Below are positions 1 to 6,079 of a stretch of DNA of 10,049 bases, piece after piece. Every line of letters begins with the position of its first letter. Position 1 is the stretch's first letter. The stretch comes from Muribaculaceae bacterium (GTDB lineage: Bacteria > Bacteroidota > Bacteroidia > Bacteroidales > Muribaculaceae): assembly GCA_009775225.1 (NCBI GenBank), contig VSPE01000060.1, forward strand, positions 1 through 10,049, in the 5' to 3' direction. The translations under genes and the position numbers were made by a program. Under the pieces are notes generated by a model. It saw only the letters and a program-made list of their open reading frames with translations, did no database searches and had not been told where the DNA came from.

Positions 1-5
1 CTTCT

Positions 6-30
6 ACAAACACTCTGATTGAGGGTTTGT
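6..30. repeat. Short hairpin at the left edge
   Basis: ACAAAC and CTC (6-11 and 13-15) pair with GAG and GTTTGT (21-23 and 25-30) around a 5-nt loop, with one A/G mismatch. Neither strand has a T-run after it, so it is not a classical terminator. It could mark the 3' end of a gene lying left of the window, but nothing here proves that. Confidence 0.3.
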
Positions 31-112
31 TATGCCACTTAATGTTTAATTTGGTTTAAATTCAAACACTCTCTAAATCTATTGTTTTTTATTGAGGTGC
101 TAATTAAGGTAT

Positions 113-292
113 AAAAAAAACGTGAGCCAACTATGCCACGTCGTAGTTTGAAGGTCGTAGGAAACCATTTGTGCAGATGTAACAATAGCAGCCCACGCTA
201 TAAGCGTGAGAACCACTATGCTATCTCTCGCACAGGTTTGTGAATTTCCTACGTTCTCAAACTACAAGATAAGCATAACGCTTCTTATTTTT
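113..292. ncRNA. Candidate structured non-coding RNA (strand unresolved)
   Basis: No convincing protein gene covers this AT-rich stretch, yet it folds into a long rod. GTAGTTTG (143-150) pairs with 258-265 and CGTAGGAAA (156-164) with 245-253. TGTGC (170-174) pairs with 230-234 and ATAGCA (185-190) with 219-224, and the tip is an ACGC/GCGT hairpin (194-208). The paired blocks are separated by internal loops. On the plus strand the rod is followed by a weak AAGC/GCTT hairpin (266-286) and ATTTTTCT, which resembles a terminator. On the minus strand CGTG/CACG (121-140) followed by eight U (113-120) is an equally good or better terminator. A length near 170 nt and a rod with a central bubble recall 6S RNA, but I could not match a 6S consensus; a small regulatory RNA or a mobile-element end remains possible. 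Confidence 0.4.
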
Positions 293-504
293 CTAAAATG
301 TAGCGGACTGACCACTGCCAATCCAATTACAAAATTAGTGATTTTTTCTCAATGTAAGGCTAATTATCATCTCGAATTAACAGCAAAAGAGCGAAAAAGA
401 ATTGAATTAAATAAAATGAACGGTTATTAAAAATTACCAAATTTTTCGCTTGGAATGGCTCGATTTTCGCCGATAGCACACTTTCAGTACACGCTATAAC
501 AGAA
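293..504. other. AT-rich intergenic DNA, no supported gene
   Basis: This stretch is strongly AT-rich compared with the flanking genes. An open frame ends at 430 and its last third reads like a lysine- and glutamate-rich helix (ELTAKERKRIELNKMNGY). Its only start at 206 lies inside the hairpin of the RNA candidate, so the frame is not credible as a complete gene; it could be a decayed gene tail. A TAATTTTG box on the minus strand (330-337) fits the Bacteroidota -7 consensus and would be placed to start a leftward transcript through the RNA candidate. It has no good -33 box at the usual spacing. Confidence 0.4.
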
Positions 505-540
505 ATAATGACTGAAAATCAAGTGATTATCAGCCATTAT
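505..540 (-). terminator. tRNA-Leu terminator hairpin
   Basis: ATAATG, CTGA and AATCA (505-510, 512-515, 517-521) pair with TGATT, TCAG and CATTAT (524-528, 530-533, 535-540). Only single-base mismatches separate the blocks, and the loop is two bases if fully paired. On the minus strand the hairpin begins 4 nt after the tRNA 3' end and is followed by TTTCTGTTAT. It therefore serves as the transcription terminator and 3' processing boundary of tRNA-Leu. Confidence 0.7.
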
Positions 541-543
541 CTG

Positions 544-625
544 TACCCGGACCCGGGCTCGAACCGGGATGGATTGCTCCAACGGTGTTTGAGACCGTCG
601 CGTCTACCGATTCCGCCATCCGGGC
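544..625 (-). tRNA. tRNA-Leu (anticodon CAA)
   Basis: Reading the minus strand, GCCCGGA (5') pairs with UCCGGGU (3') in the acceptor stem, with one G-U pair at the end. The D arm contains GGCGGAAUCGGUAGACGC. The anticodon arm is ACGGU, loop CUCAAAC, ACCGU, giving anticodon CAA (decodes UUG). A long variable arm (UGGA/UCCA) is typical of leucine tRNAs. The T arm is CCCGG, UUCGAGC, CCGGG. The discriminator base is A and the CCA end is not encoded. It is transcribed leftwards from a Bacteroidota promoter just upstream and followed by a hairpin terminator. Confidence 0.97.
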
Positions 626-635
626 GTTTACACTG

Positions 636-666
636 CAAAGGTAGTGATATTTCCGCGCTCTGCAAA
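636..666 (-). promoter_or_regulatory. Promoter of tRNA-Leu
   Basis: On the minus strand the -33 box TTTG (663-666) and the -7 box TACCTTTG (636-643) are separated by 19 nt, a close fit to the primary sigma factor promoter of Bacteroidota (TTTG, then TAnnTTTG). Initiation about 6 nt downstream would give a leader of only a few bases before the tRNA 5' end at 625. An A/T tract lies directly upstream. The same boxes recur in front of tRNA-Gln with identical spacing. Confidence 0.85.
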
Positions 667-672
667 ATTTTT

Positions 673-704
673 TTTGTGGAGGTGATTTTTTTACTGTAAC
701 TTTG
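673..704 (+). promoter_or_regulatory. Promoter of the S41 protease gene
   Basis: TTTG (673-676), a 20-nt spacer and TAACTTTG (697-704) match the Bacteroidota -33/-7 consensus. Transcription would begin near 711, leaving about 50 nt of leader before the ATG at 763. Its -33 box lies only 6 nt from the -33 box of the divergent tRNA-Leu promoter, so the two promoters sit back to back. Confidence 0.7.
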
Positions 705-762
705 TTTATTATATAGCCGCCGCACACATTCTGCGGCCACTCTCACGTGTTCAACTCCAGCT

Positions 763-2427
763 ATGAAAAGATTTTTCATCATATTGGCTTCCATTGCCGC
801 CATTTGCTGCGTGACGGGCGCACGAAGCGCCGACGCCCGCAAAGACGCATTTGCCCGCAAGCTACACACTTTCAACTCTATTGTCAAAGAACTTCACACC
901 AACTATGTCGACACACTCGATGCTGTCGATATAATGGATAAGACTATCGACGCCCTTCTGTATCAGATAGACCCCTATACCGAATATTATCCGTCGGACA
1001 ATCAGGACGAAATTCTGTCTATCTCGCAAGGAAAGTATGCCGGCATAGGCTCGGTAATTACCAAGCGAGGCGACTCGGTATACATAAGCGAGCCTCAGTG
1101 GACTTCGCCCGCACGCAAGGCCGGTCTACGTGCCGGCGACGCCATTCTCGCGGTCGACGGCGTGCCCGTTACGCCCAAGACCGACATCGGCGACGTGAGC
1201 AAAAACCTCCGCGGGCAGGCCGGAACAGAAGTGCGCGTGGATGTGCGCCGGCCTTATACCGCCGACTCGCTACTGTCGTTCACTATCACCCGCGCAGACA
1301 TCAACGTCGACCCTCTGCCCTACTTCGGCGTAGACTCCACCGGTATCGGATACCTCCGTCTCACCACTTTCAACGAAAGCAGCGCGCGCCGCGTGCGTGA
1401 GGCGCTGCTTAGCATGCTCGCCGACAAAGAGCTTAAGGGTATTGTAATAGACCTTCGCTCGAACGGCGGTGGCCTCCTCGAGAGTGCCGTACAGATTGCC
1501 TCGAACTTCGTGCCCAAAGGCACCGAAATTCTGCGCACCCGAGGCCGAGACCCGCGCGACGAGCGCATCTATAAAACTGTAGGACAGCCACTCAACCTCA
1601 AAATACCGCTGGCTATACTCATCGACGGCTCCACGGCTTCGGCTTCCGAAATTCTCTCCGGCTCGTTCCAAGACCTCGACCGCGCCGTCATCGTAGGCGA
1701 GCGCTCCTTCGGCAAAGGTCTCGTACAGACCACTCGCCCGTTGCCCTACGACGACATCCTCAAAATCACCACCGGCCGCTACTACATCCCCTCGGGGCGC
1801 CTCATACAAGTGCTCGACTATTCGCACCGCAACCCCGACGGCACCCCGGCACGCACTCCCGACAGCCTCACACATGAGTTCAGCACCCGCGCAGGACGCA
1901 TCGTGCGCGACGGCGGCGGCATCACTCCCGACGTTACAGTAAAACTCCCCGACGCCAACCGCCTGTTATACAACATCGTGGCCGACAGCTGGGCCTTCGA
2001 CTACGCCACCCGTTTCGTGGCGATGAACCCGCAGCCCGCCCCCTCCGACAGTTTCGTGGTCGGCGACTCGATATTCGCCGACTTCAAGGCATTTATCGAC
2101 CCGACACGCTTCAAGTACGACCGGCAGTGCGAGGCCGCGCTCAAATATCTCCGCGAGGCCGCCGAGGCCGAGGGATATATGACCGACTCGGTAAGCAAGC
2201 AGTTCGAAGTCCTTGGTGCCATGCTGCGCCACGACCTCGACCACGACCTCAACATAAACCGCGACGCAATTATAGACATCCTCGACAGCGAGCTTGCCGC
2301 CCGCTACTACTCCGACGCCGACCGCGTACGCCGTCAGCTCTCCGGCGACTCCGCACTCACCGAGGCACGCGCCATTCTGCTCGACCCGGCACGCTACAAA
2401 GCGCTCCTGCAGCCCGACAAGCAATAG
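763..2427 (+). CDS. Exported S41 (CtpA-type) carboxyl-terminal processing protease
   Basis: A 554-residue serine protease of family S41. Members cut non-polar C-terminal tails of envelope proteins in the periplasm using a Ser/Lys dyad. Residues 1-20 form a signal peptide (MKRF, a hydrophobic core, then ATG-like small residues ending TGA). A PDZ domain covers about 86-165 and contains the KAGLRAGDAILAVDG turn. The catalytic core runs from about 190 to 395, with RSNGGG at 232-237 and GSTASASEI at 289-297. Ser293 and Lys318 in FGKG are spaced by 25 residues, as in the Tsp and D1-protease dyads, and Gln322 follows. The last 150 residues form the helical tail common in Bacteroidetes homologues. 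The ATG at 763 is chosen because it starts the signal peptide and lies downstream of a good promoter. The downstream lipoprotein gene is co-directional, 68 nt away, and may share the transcript. Specific substrates cannot be inferred. The active site appears intact. Confidence 0.95.
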   Translation: MKRFFIILASIAAICCVTGARSADARKDAFARKLHTFNSIVKELHTNYVDTLDAVDIMDKTIDALLYQIDPYTEYYPSDNQDEILSISQGKYAGIGSVITKRGDSVYISEPQWTSPARKAGLRAGDAILAVDGVPVTPKTDIGDVSKNLRGQAGTEVRVDVRRPYTADSLLSFTITRADINVDPLPYFGVDSTGIGYLRLTTFNESSARRVREALLSMLADKELKGIVIDLRSNGGGLLESAVQIASNFVPKGTEILRTRGRDPRDERIYKTVGQPLNLKIPLAILIDGSTASASEILSGSFQDLDRAVIVGERSFGKGLVQTTRPLPYDDILKITTGRYYIPSGRLIQVLDYSHRNPDGTPARTPDSLTHEFSTRAGRIVRDGGGITPDVTVKLPDANRLLYNIVADSWAFDYATRFVAMNPQPAPSDSFVVGDSIFADFKAFIDPTRFKYDRQCEAALKYLREAAEAEGYMTDSVSKQFEVLGAMLRHDLDHDLNINRDAIIDILDSELAARYYSDADRVRRQLSGDSALTEARAILLDPARYKALLQPDKQ

Positions 2428-2432
2428 CTGTC

Positions 2433-2458
2433 AAACCCTTGCGGCTCCGCACTTGTTT
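2433..2458 (+). terminator. Weak hairpin after the protease gene (possible attenuator or terminator)
   Basis: TGCGG (2440-2444) pairs with CCGCA (2447-2451), and flanking AAAC (2433-2436) can pair with GTTT (2455-2458). The two-base loop and the absence of a T-run make it a poor terminator. It may only reduce read-through into the lipoprotein gene, for which I see no convincing promoter of its own in the 68-nt gap. Confidence 0.25.
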
Positions 2459-2495
2459 ATAATAAAGCCGGCCCTATCCCCCGGTTCGACAAGTT

Positions 2496-3338
2496 ATGAA
2501 AAACAAGGTATTGATATTCACTATCGCGCTGTCGCTCGCCGCAGCATCAGGCTGCGTGACTCAAAAGAAATACAATGCACTGCAGGAGCAATACACAGCT
2601 TCGCAGTCGGCTCTCGCCGAAAGCCGCTCCGACGCAAAAAGCCTCGGAGGACTGCTTGAACAGGCCCGGCGCAACAACGCCGAACTGAAAGAGCAGTACG
2701 CCGCCTTGCAGCGAACCCTCGACCAAAGCATACAGACCAACCAGTCGGGCAACGTAAACATATCGAAGCTCGTTGACGAAATCAACGCGTCGAACAACTA
2801 CATAAAGAAACTCGTCGACGCCAAGAGCAAGAGCGACTCACTCCTTATGGCTCTCAGCACACGCCTCACGCGTTCGCTCGACACCTCAGAGCTGAAAGAC
2901 GTCGATATAAAAGTTCTCAAGGGCGTGGTATACATATCGCTTGCCGACAATATGCTCTTCAAGACCGGCAGCTATCAGATTAGCCCCTCGGCGATGGAAA
3001 TCCTCAGCAAAATCGCAAAAATCATAAAGGACTATAAGAGCTACGACGTGCTCGTAGAAGGAAACACCGACAATGTGCCTATCTCTCGCACCAATATCCG
3101 CAACAACTGGGACCTCTCGGCCCTGCGCGCCTCTTCGGTAGTGCAGACTCTTCAGGACACGTTCGGTGTCGACCCCTCGCGCCTCACCGCAGGCGGACGC
3201 GGAGAATACAACCCGATAGCCTCCAATGACACCCCGGAGGGCCGACAGCTCAACCGCCGCACCCAAATTATCATAACGCCGAGCCTCGACCAGTTCATGG
3301 ACTTGATAGACAAGGCTCCAGAGACCGGCTCCAAATAA
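2496..3338 (+). CDS. OmpA/Pal-type peptidoglycan-binding lipoprotein with coiled coil
   Basis: A 280-residue lipoprotein that probably ties the outer membrane to peptidoglycan. The N-terminus is a lipoprotein signal with lipobox AASGC, placing the lipidated cysteine at residue 20. Residues about 22-120 are heptad-like and rich in Gln, Ala, Leu, Lys and Glu, predicting a long coiled-coil stalk. The C-terminal OmpA domain (about 143-262) contains VEGNTDNVPI, NWDLSALRA, GVDPSRLTAGGRGE and LNRRTQIII. Asp192 and an Arg of the NRR motif (254/255) occupy the positions that bind meso-diaminopimelate in this family. An 18-residue hydrophilic tail follows. It sits downstream of the S41 protease on the same strand and ends before a strong terminator. 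Annotation pipelines may call such proteins MotB-like, but there are no flagellar genes here. The stretch between lipobox and OmpA domain is longer than in classical Pal. Confidence 0.92.
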   Translation: MKNKVLIFTIALSLAAASGCVTQKKYNALQEQYTASQSALAESRSDAKSLGGLLEQARRNNAELKEQYAALQRTLDQSIQTNQSGNVNISKLVDEINASNNYIKKLVDAKSKSDSLLMALSTRLTRSLDTSELKDVDIKVLKGVVYISLADNMLFKTGSYQISPSAMEILSKIAKIIKDYKSYDVLVEGNTDNVPISRTNIRNNWDLSALRASSVVQTLQDTFGVDPSRLTAGGRGEYNPIASNDTPEGRQLNRRTQIIITPSLDQFMDLIDKAPETGSK

Positions 3339-3365
3339 GGGCGCATCAGCCCGGCCACATACAAA

Positions 3366-3407
3366 AAAAGCAGATTGGAAACCCTTGCGGACTTCCAATC
3401 TGCTTTT
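3366..3407. terminator. Bidirectional terminator between lipoprotein gene and tRNA-Gln
   Basis: A perfect 15-bp inverted repeat (3366-3380 with 3393-3407) with a 12-nt loop. The stem core GCAGATTGGAA is flanked by A-runs on the left and T-runs on the right, so each strand ends its stem in a U-tract. On the plus strand it lies 27 nt after the lipoprotein stop. On the minus strand it lies 6 nt after the tRNA-Gln 3' end. It is positioned to stop both converging transcripts. Confidence 0.88.
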
Positions 3408-3413
3408 CTAGAG

Positions 3414-3484
3414 TAGTCTTACCAGGATTCGAACCTGGACAGACAGAACCAAAACCTGTAGTGCTACCATTACACCATAAGACT
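3414..3484 (-). tRNA. tRNA-Gln (anticodon UUG)
   Basis: On the minus strand AGUCUUA pairs with UAAGACU in the acceptor stem, followed by discriminator A and no encoded CCA. The D arm reads GGUGUAAUGGUAGCAC. The anticodon arm is ACAGG, loop UUUUGGU, UCUGU, giving anticodon UUG (decodes CAA, and CAG by wobble). The T arm is CCAGG, UUCGAAU, CCUGG. The 71-nt length and weak A-U first pair are usual for bacterial glutamine tRNAs. Confidence 0.97.
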
Positions 3485-3518
3485 ATCCTGTGCTCAGCCC
3501 CTAAAGACTTAAGCGCTG

Positions 3519-3549
3519 CAAAGGTACGTACTTTTTGGCACTCTGCAAA
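3519..3549 (-). promoter_or_regulatory. Promoter of tRNA-Gln
   Basis: On the minus strand TTTG (3546-3549), 19 nt, then TACCTTTG (3519-3526): the same -33 and -7 boxes and the same spacing as the tRNA-Leu promoter. The flanks TTTTGCAGAG and TACCTTTGCAG and the A-tract upstream are shared exactly, while the 14 nt between them differ. The leader to the tRNA 5' end would be roughly 25-30 nt. Confidence 0.85.
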
Positions 3550-3578
3550 ATTTTTTTAGCCTTTTCGGAAATATTCCG

Positions 3579-3602
3579 TATTTTGCCGCGTCTTATTATA
3601 TA
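3579..3602 (+). promoter_or_regulatory. Possible promoter region of the ABC operon
   Basis: TATTTTG (3579-3585) is one base short of the TAnnTTTG consensus and is followed by the AT-rich stretch TTATTATATATA before the ATG at 3631. No clear TTTG -33 box stands at the expected distance; the T-run at 3551-3557 lies about where one would be. The operon must be transcribed from this gap because only minus-strand tRNA DNA lies behind it, but the exact box is uncertain. Confidence 0.3.
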
Positions 3603-3630
3603 TAAGTAATAAACCCACAACTCAACAGCA

Positions 3631-4569
3631 ATGGATAACATCCTTACCGCAGAGCACATCACAAAAGACTTTACCAAGCACCGCGCCCTCGACGACGTGT
3701 CGATAGCCGTGCCCCGGGGCAAGGTGTACGGTCTGCTCGGGCCCAACGGAGCCGGAAAAACCACCCTCATACGCATCATAAACCACATAATCGCCCCCGA
3801 CAAAGGTCAGGTGATATTCGACGGACACCCCCTCACCGCAGCCGACGTCGTGAACATAGGCTATCTGCCAGAAGAACGAGGACTCTACAAGAAGATGAAA
3901 GTAGGCGACCAAGCCATATTCTTCGCCCGCCTCAAAGGGCTGTCGCGCCGCGACGCCGAAGCACAGCTCCGTTCATGGTTCGAGCGCCTCGACATAAGCG
4001 AGTGGTGGGATAAAAAAGTGGAAGAGCTATCCAAAGGCATGGCACAGAAAGTGCAGTTCATAGTCACGGTGCTGCACCGCCCCAAGCTCCTCATCTTCGA
4101 CGAGCCCTTCTCGGGCTTCGACCCTATCAACGCAGGCATCCTTAAGCGCGAAATCCTCAAGCTGCGCGACGAAGGCGCCACCGTGATTTTCTCCACACAC
4201 AACATGGGCAGCGTAGAAGAGCTGTGCGACGAAATCACGCTCATCAACCGCTCGCACAACATCCTCTCAGGCTCAGTCCGCGACCTCCGCGAACAATTCT
4301 CCGACAACCGCTACGCCATAGCATACGTGGGTAGCCCCGACGCACTCCGTGCAGCCGTAGAGCCTGTATGCACATCGTTCGTACCCGGAGCTATCGACAC
4401 CGACGGCAACGCCACCGTCACCGTATCGCTCCGTGCGGCCGAAGCCCTCAAGCCGTTTATCGCCGCCGCCAACGACGCCGTGACTATCAACTCATTCCGC
4501 CGCATGCTACCGTCTATGGACGACATCTTCGTATCCGCCGTCGAAGCCTCAAACACCTCTGCCCTATGA
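3631..4569 (+). CDS. ABC transporter ATP-binding protein, NatA-like
   Basis: A 312-residue cytoplasmic ATPase that energises the membrane partner encoded next to it. Walker A is GPNGAGKTT (37-45). The Q-loop region reads IGYLPEERGLY (76-86), with Glu where many ABC proteins have Gln, which is usual in the NatA-type subfamily. The signature is LSKGM (133-137) and Walker B is LLIFDEP (153-159), with Glu158 as the catalytic base. The H-loop His is His190. Residues about 225-312 form the C-terminal extension typical of DUF4162-like NatA proteins. The stop overlaps the next start as ATGA, so translation is probably coupled. Family members export sodium ions or other cations, drugs or unknown substrates; the substrate here cannot be deduced. 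Confidence 0.93.
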   Translation: MDNILTAEHITKDFTKHRALDDVSIAVPRGKVYGLLGPNGAGKTTLIRIINHIIAPDKGQVIFDGHPLTAADVVNIGYLPEERGLYKKMKVGDQAIFFARLKGLSRRDAEAQLRSWFERLDISEWWDKKVEELSKGMAQKVQFIVTVLHRPKLLIFDEPFSGFDPINAGILKREILKLRDEGATVIFSTHNMGSVEELCDEITLINRSHNILSGSVRDLREQFSDNRYAIAYVGSPDALRAAVEPVCTSFVPGAIDTDGNATVTVSLRAAEALKPFIAAANDAVTINSFRRMLPSMDDIFVSAVEASNTSAL

Positions 4570-5828
4570 AATCAGCACTCAGCATAATCATATCGCGCGA
4601 ATACCTCGAACGCGTAAAGCGCAAAAGCTTCATCATCAGCACCCTGCTTGTACCCGTACTGATGATAGCCCTCATGTTTGCCCCCGCAGCAATAATGCTC
4701 CTCGACACCCCCGAGAGCAAGACCATCGCCGTAATCGACGACAGCGGCGTAGTGGCAAAACGCCTCCAAAGCAATGACCAGATAAGCTTCACCGACTACA
4801 AGCAGCCCCTCGACAGCGCTCGCACCGACGCCGACATAGAAGCAATACTCGTTATCGGCCCCAAGGTCATCGACAACCCCAACGCCAACATATCGCTATA
4901 CTTCCGCGGCGCACCCTCGCTCTCCACCGACGGGTATATCTCGGGCCAGCTCACACAGGCAATAGAAGACATACGCCTCGAAGCCTATAACATAGACAAC
5001 ATCCGCGAAATCCTCGAAGAAGTGCAGGTCGACCTCAGCTATCCCACCATACGCCTCGACCGCGAGGAGGAGCAGAACACATCGTCGGTACTATCCTATG
5101 TGATAGCGCTGATGCTCGACATGATGCTCTATATGTTTATCCTCATCTACGGCACAATGGTGATGAACAGCATCATAGAAGAGAAAAACAACCGCGTGCT
5201 AGAAATCGTGGTATCGTCGGTAAAACCCTCCTCGCTCATGCTCGGCAAGATAGTAGGCATAGGCCTCGTAGCCATTACACAGATATTCATCTGGGGCGTA
5301 ATCATAGCCGTATGCTCATCGTGGGCGCTCCCTATGCTCGCCACCATGCCCGAAGCAGCACAGGATGCAGAGATGATGGGAGCCATAGGCCAGCTCAGTG
5401 ACGTTGGCTACGTAAGCTCGCTCATGTTCTACATGATACTCTTCTTCATAGGCGGCTACCTGTTCTACTCCGCAATCTACGCGGCACTCGGCTCGGCAGT
5501 CGACAACGTGCAGGACGCCTCACAACTCTCCACCATAGCCACCATGCCCGTCATAATAGGCATAGTCACATCGATGTCGGCCGTGCAGAACCCCGGTTCC
5601 ACCATGGCCTTCTGGGTATCACTCATCCCCTTCACATCGCCAATGGCCATGATGGCACGCCTGCCCTTCGGTGTACCTGCATGGGAAATCATCCTCTCGC
5701 TGACATTCCTCTACGCCTCCTTCATGCTCCTGATATGGCTCTGCGCCAAAATCTACCGCGTAGGCATATTCATGTACGGCAAAAAACCCTCTTTCGCCGA
5801 AATCATCCGCTGGGCGCGGTATAAATAA
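4566..5828 (+). CDS. ABC-2 type permease, NatB-like
   Basis: A 420-residue inner-membrane subunit of the exporter. The ATG at 4566 is chosen over the longer open frame beginning at 4368: it overlaps the ATPase stop as ATGA and gives MKSALSIIISREYLERVKRKSF, the usual amphipathic N-terminus of this family. The upstream 66 codons only shadow the ATPase gene. One membrane segment at about 24-46 is followed by an extracytoplasmic domain (about 47-173). Some six more segments fall near 174-198, 222-250, 284-308, 322-340, 345-362 and 374-398. The cytoplasmic loop motif EEKNNRVLEIVVSSVKPSS (205-223) is the conserved ABC2_membrane_3 coupling element. It forms an operon with the ATPase and is the last gene before a long inverted repeat. 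Confidence 0.92.
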   Translation: MKSALSIIISREYLERVKRKSFIISTLLVPVLMIALMFAPAAIMLLDTPESKTIAVIDDSGVVAKRLQSNDQISFTDYKQPLDSARTDADIEAILVIGPKVIDNPNANISLYFRGAPSLSTDGYISGQLTQAIEDIRLEAYNIDNIREILEEVQVDLSYPTIRLDREEEQNTSSVLSYVIALMLDMMLYMFILIYGTMVMNSIIEEKNNRVLEIVVSSVKPSSLMLGKIVGIGLVAITQIFIWGVIIAVCSSWALPMLATMPEAAQDAEMMGAIGQLSDVGYVSSLMFYMILFFIGGYLFYSAIYAALGSAVDNVQDASQLSTIATMPVIIGIVTSMSAVQNPGSTMAFWVSLIPFTSPMAMMARLPFGVPAWEIILSLTFLYASFMLLIWLCAKIYRVGIFMYGKKPSFAEIIRWARYK

Positions 5829-5862
5829 AAGGAAGCCCCTGTATTTTCAGCCGCTTTTCTGT

Positions 5863-5914
5863 TACACAATTGTTACACAGCATCATCTGTAACAATTGTG
5901 TAATTTATTTTTAT
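5863..5914 (+). terminator. Perfect 16-bp inverted repeat with T-rich tail, end of the ABC operon
   Basis: TTACACAATTGTTACA (5863-5878) is exactly complementary to 5889-5904 around a 10-nt loop, followed by TTTATTTTTA. Lying 34 nt after the permease stop, it is best read as an AT-rich Rho-independent terminator. Each arm also holds the 8-bp palindrome ACAATTGT (5867-5874 and 5893-5900), and TGTTACACA occurs twice in direct orientation 11 bp apart (5861-5869, 5872-5880). This layout could equally suit a dimeric DNA-binding protein. Confidence 0.65.
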
Positions 5915-5997
5915 GCTCATATTGCACTATTATACAGCGTTTTACAATCTATGAACAACAGAAAATTTACCGATTAACACCCGTTAACGTTTGAAAT

Positions 5998-6028
5998 ATT
6001 GACAGCTCCGGAATAGCCCGTAATTTTG
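5998..6028 (+). promoter_or_regulatory. Promoter of the ECF sigma factor gene
   Basis: ATTG (5998-6001, one mismatch to TTTG), 19 nt, then TAATTTTG (6021-6028), a perfect -7 box at the standard Bacteroidota spacing. Transcription would start around 6035, leaving about 45 nt of leader before the ATG at 6080. The rest of the gap from 5915 to 5997 is AT-rich and shows nothing else I can support. Confidence 0.6.
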
Positions 6029-6079
6029 AAGCGTAAAACAAAACCAAAGACTATTTCCGAACCTCAAAAATCAAACGAT

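Noticed and set aside
7..72. Direct repeat CAAACACTCT at 7-16 and 63-72
   Set aside because: Ten bases repeated in an AT-rich stretch is within chance; there is no further spaced copy that would suggest an array or iteron.
206..430. 74-codon open frame with a charged C-terminal end, possibly a transposase tail
   Set aside because: Its start lies inside the long hairpin, the first half is uncharacteristic, and I cannot tie the end to a specific family. An open frame of this size in AT-rich DNA can be chance.
1270..1875. 201-codon minus-strand open frame inside the protease gene
   Set aside because: It is antisense to a clearly coding gene with intact catalytic motifs and matches no family; long antisense frames are common in GC-rich coding DNA.
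2433..3390. Exact 12-nt repeat AAACCCTTGCGG after both the protease and the lipoprotein genes (2433-2444 and 3379-3390)
   Set aside because: In 10 kb a few 12-mers are expected to recur by chance, and the two copies sit in different structural settings (stem versus loop).
4368..4565. 66-codon extension of the permease frame upstream of 4566
   Set aside because: It lies wholly within the ATPase gene, is arginine-rich like a frame shadow, and the ATGA overlap gives a natural start.
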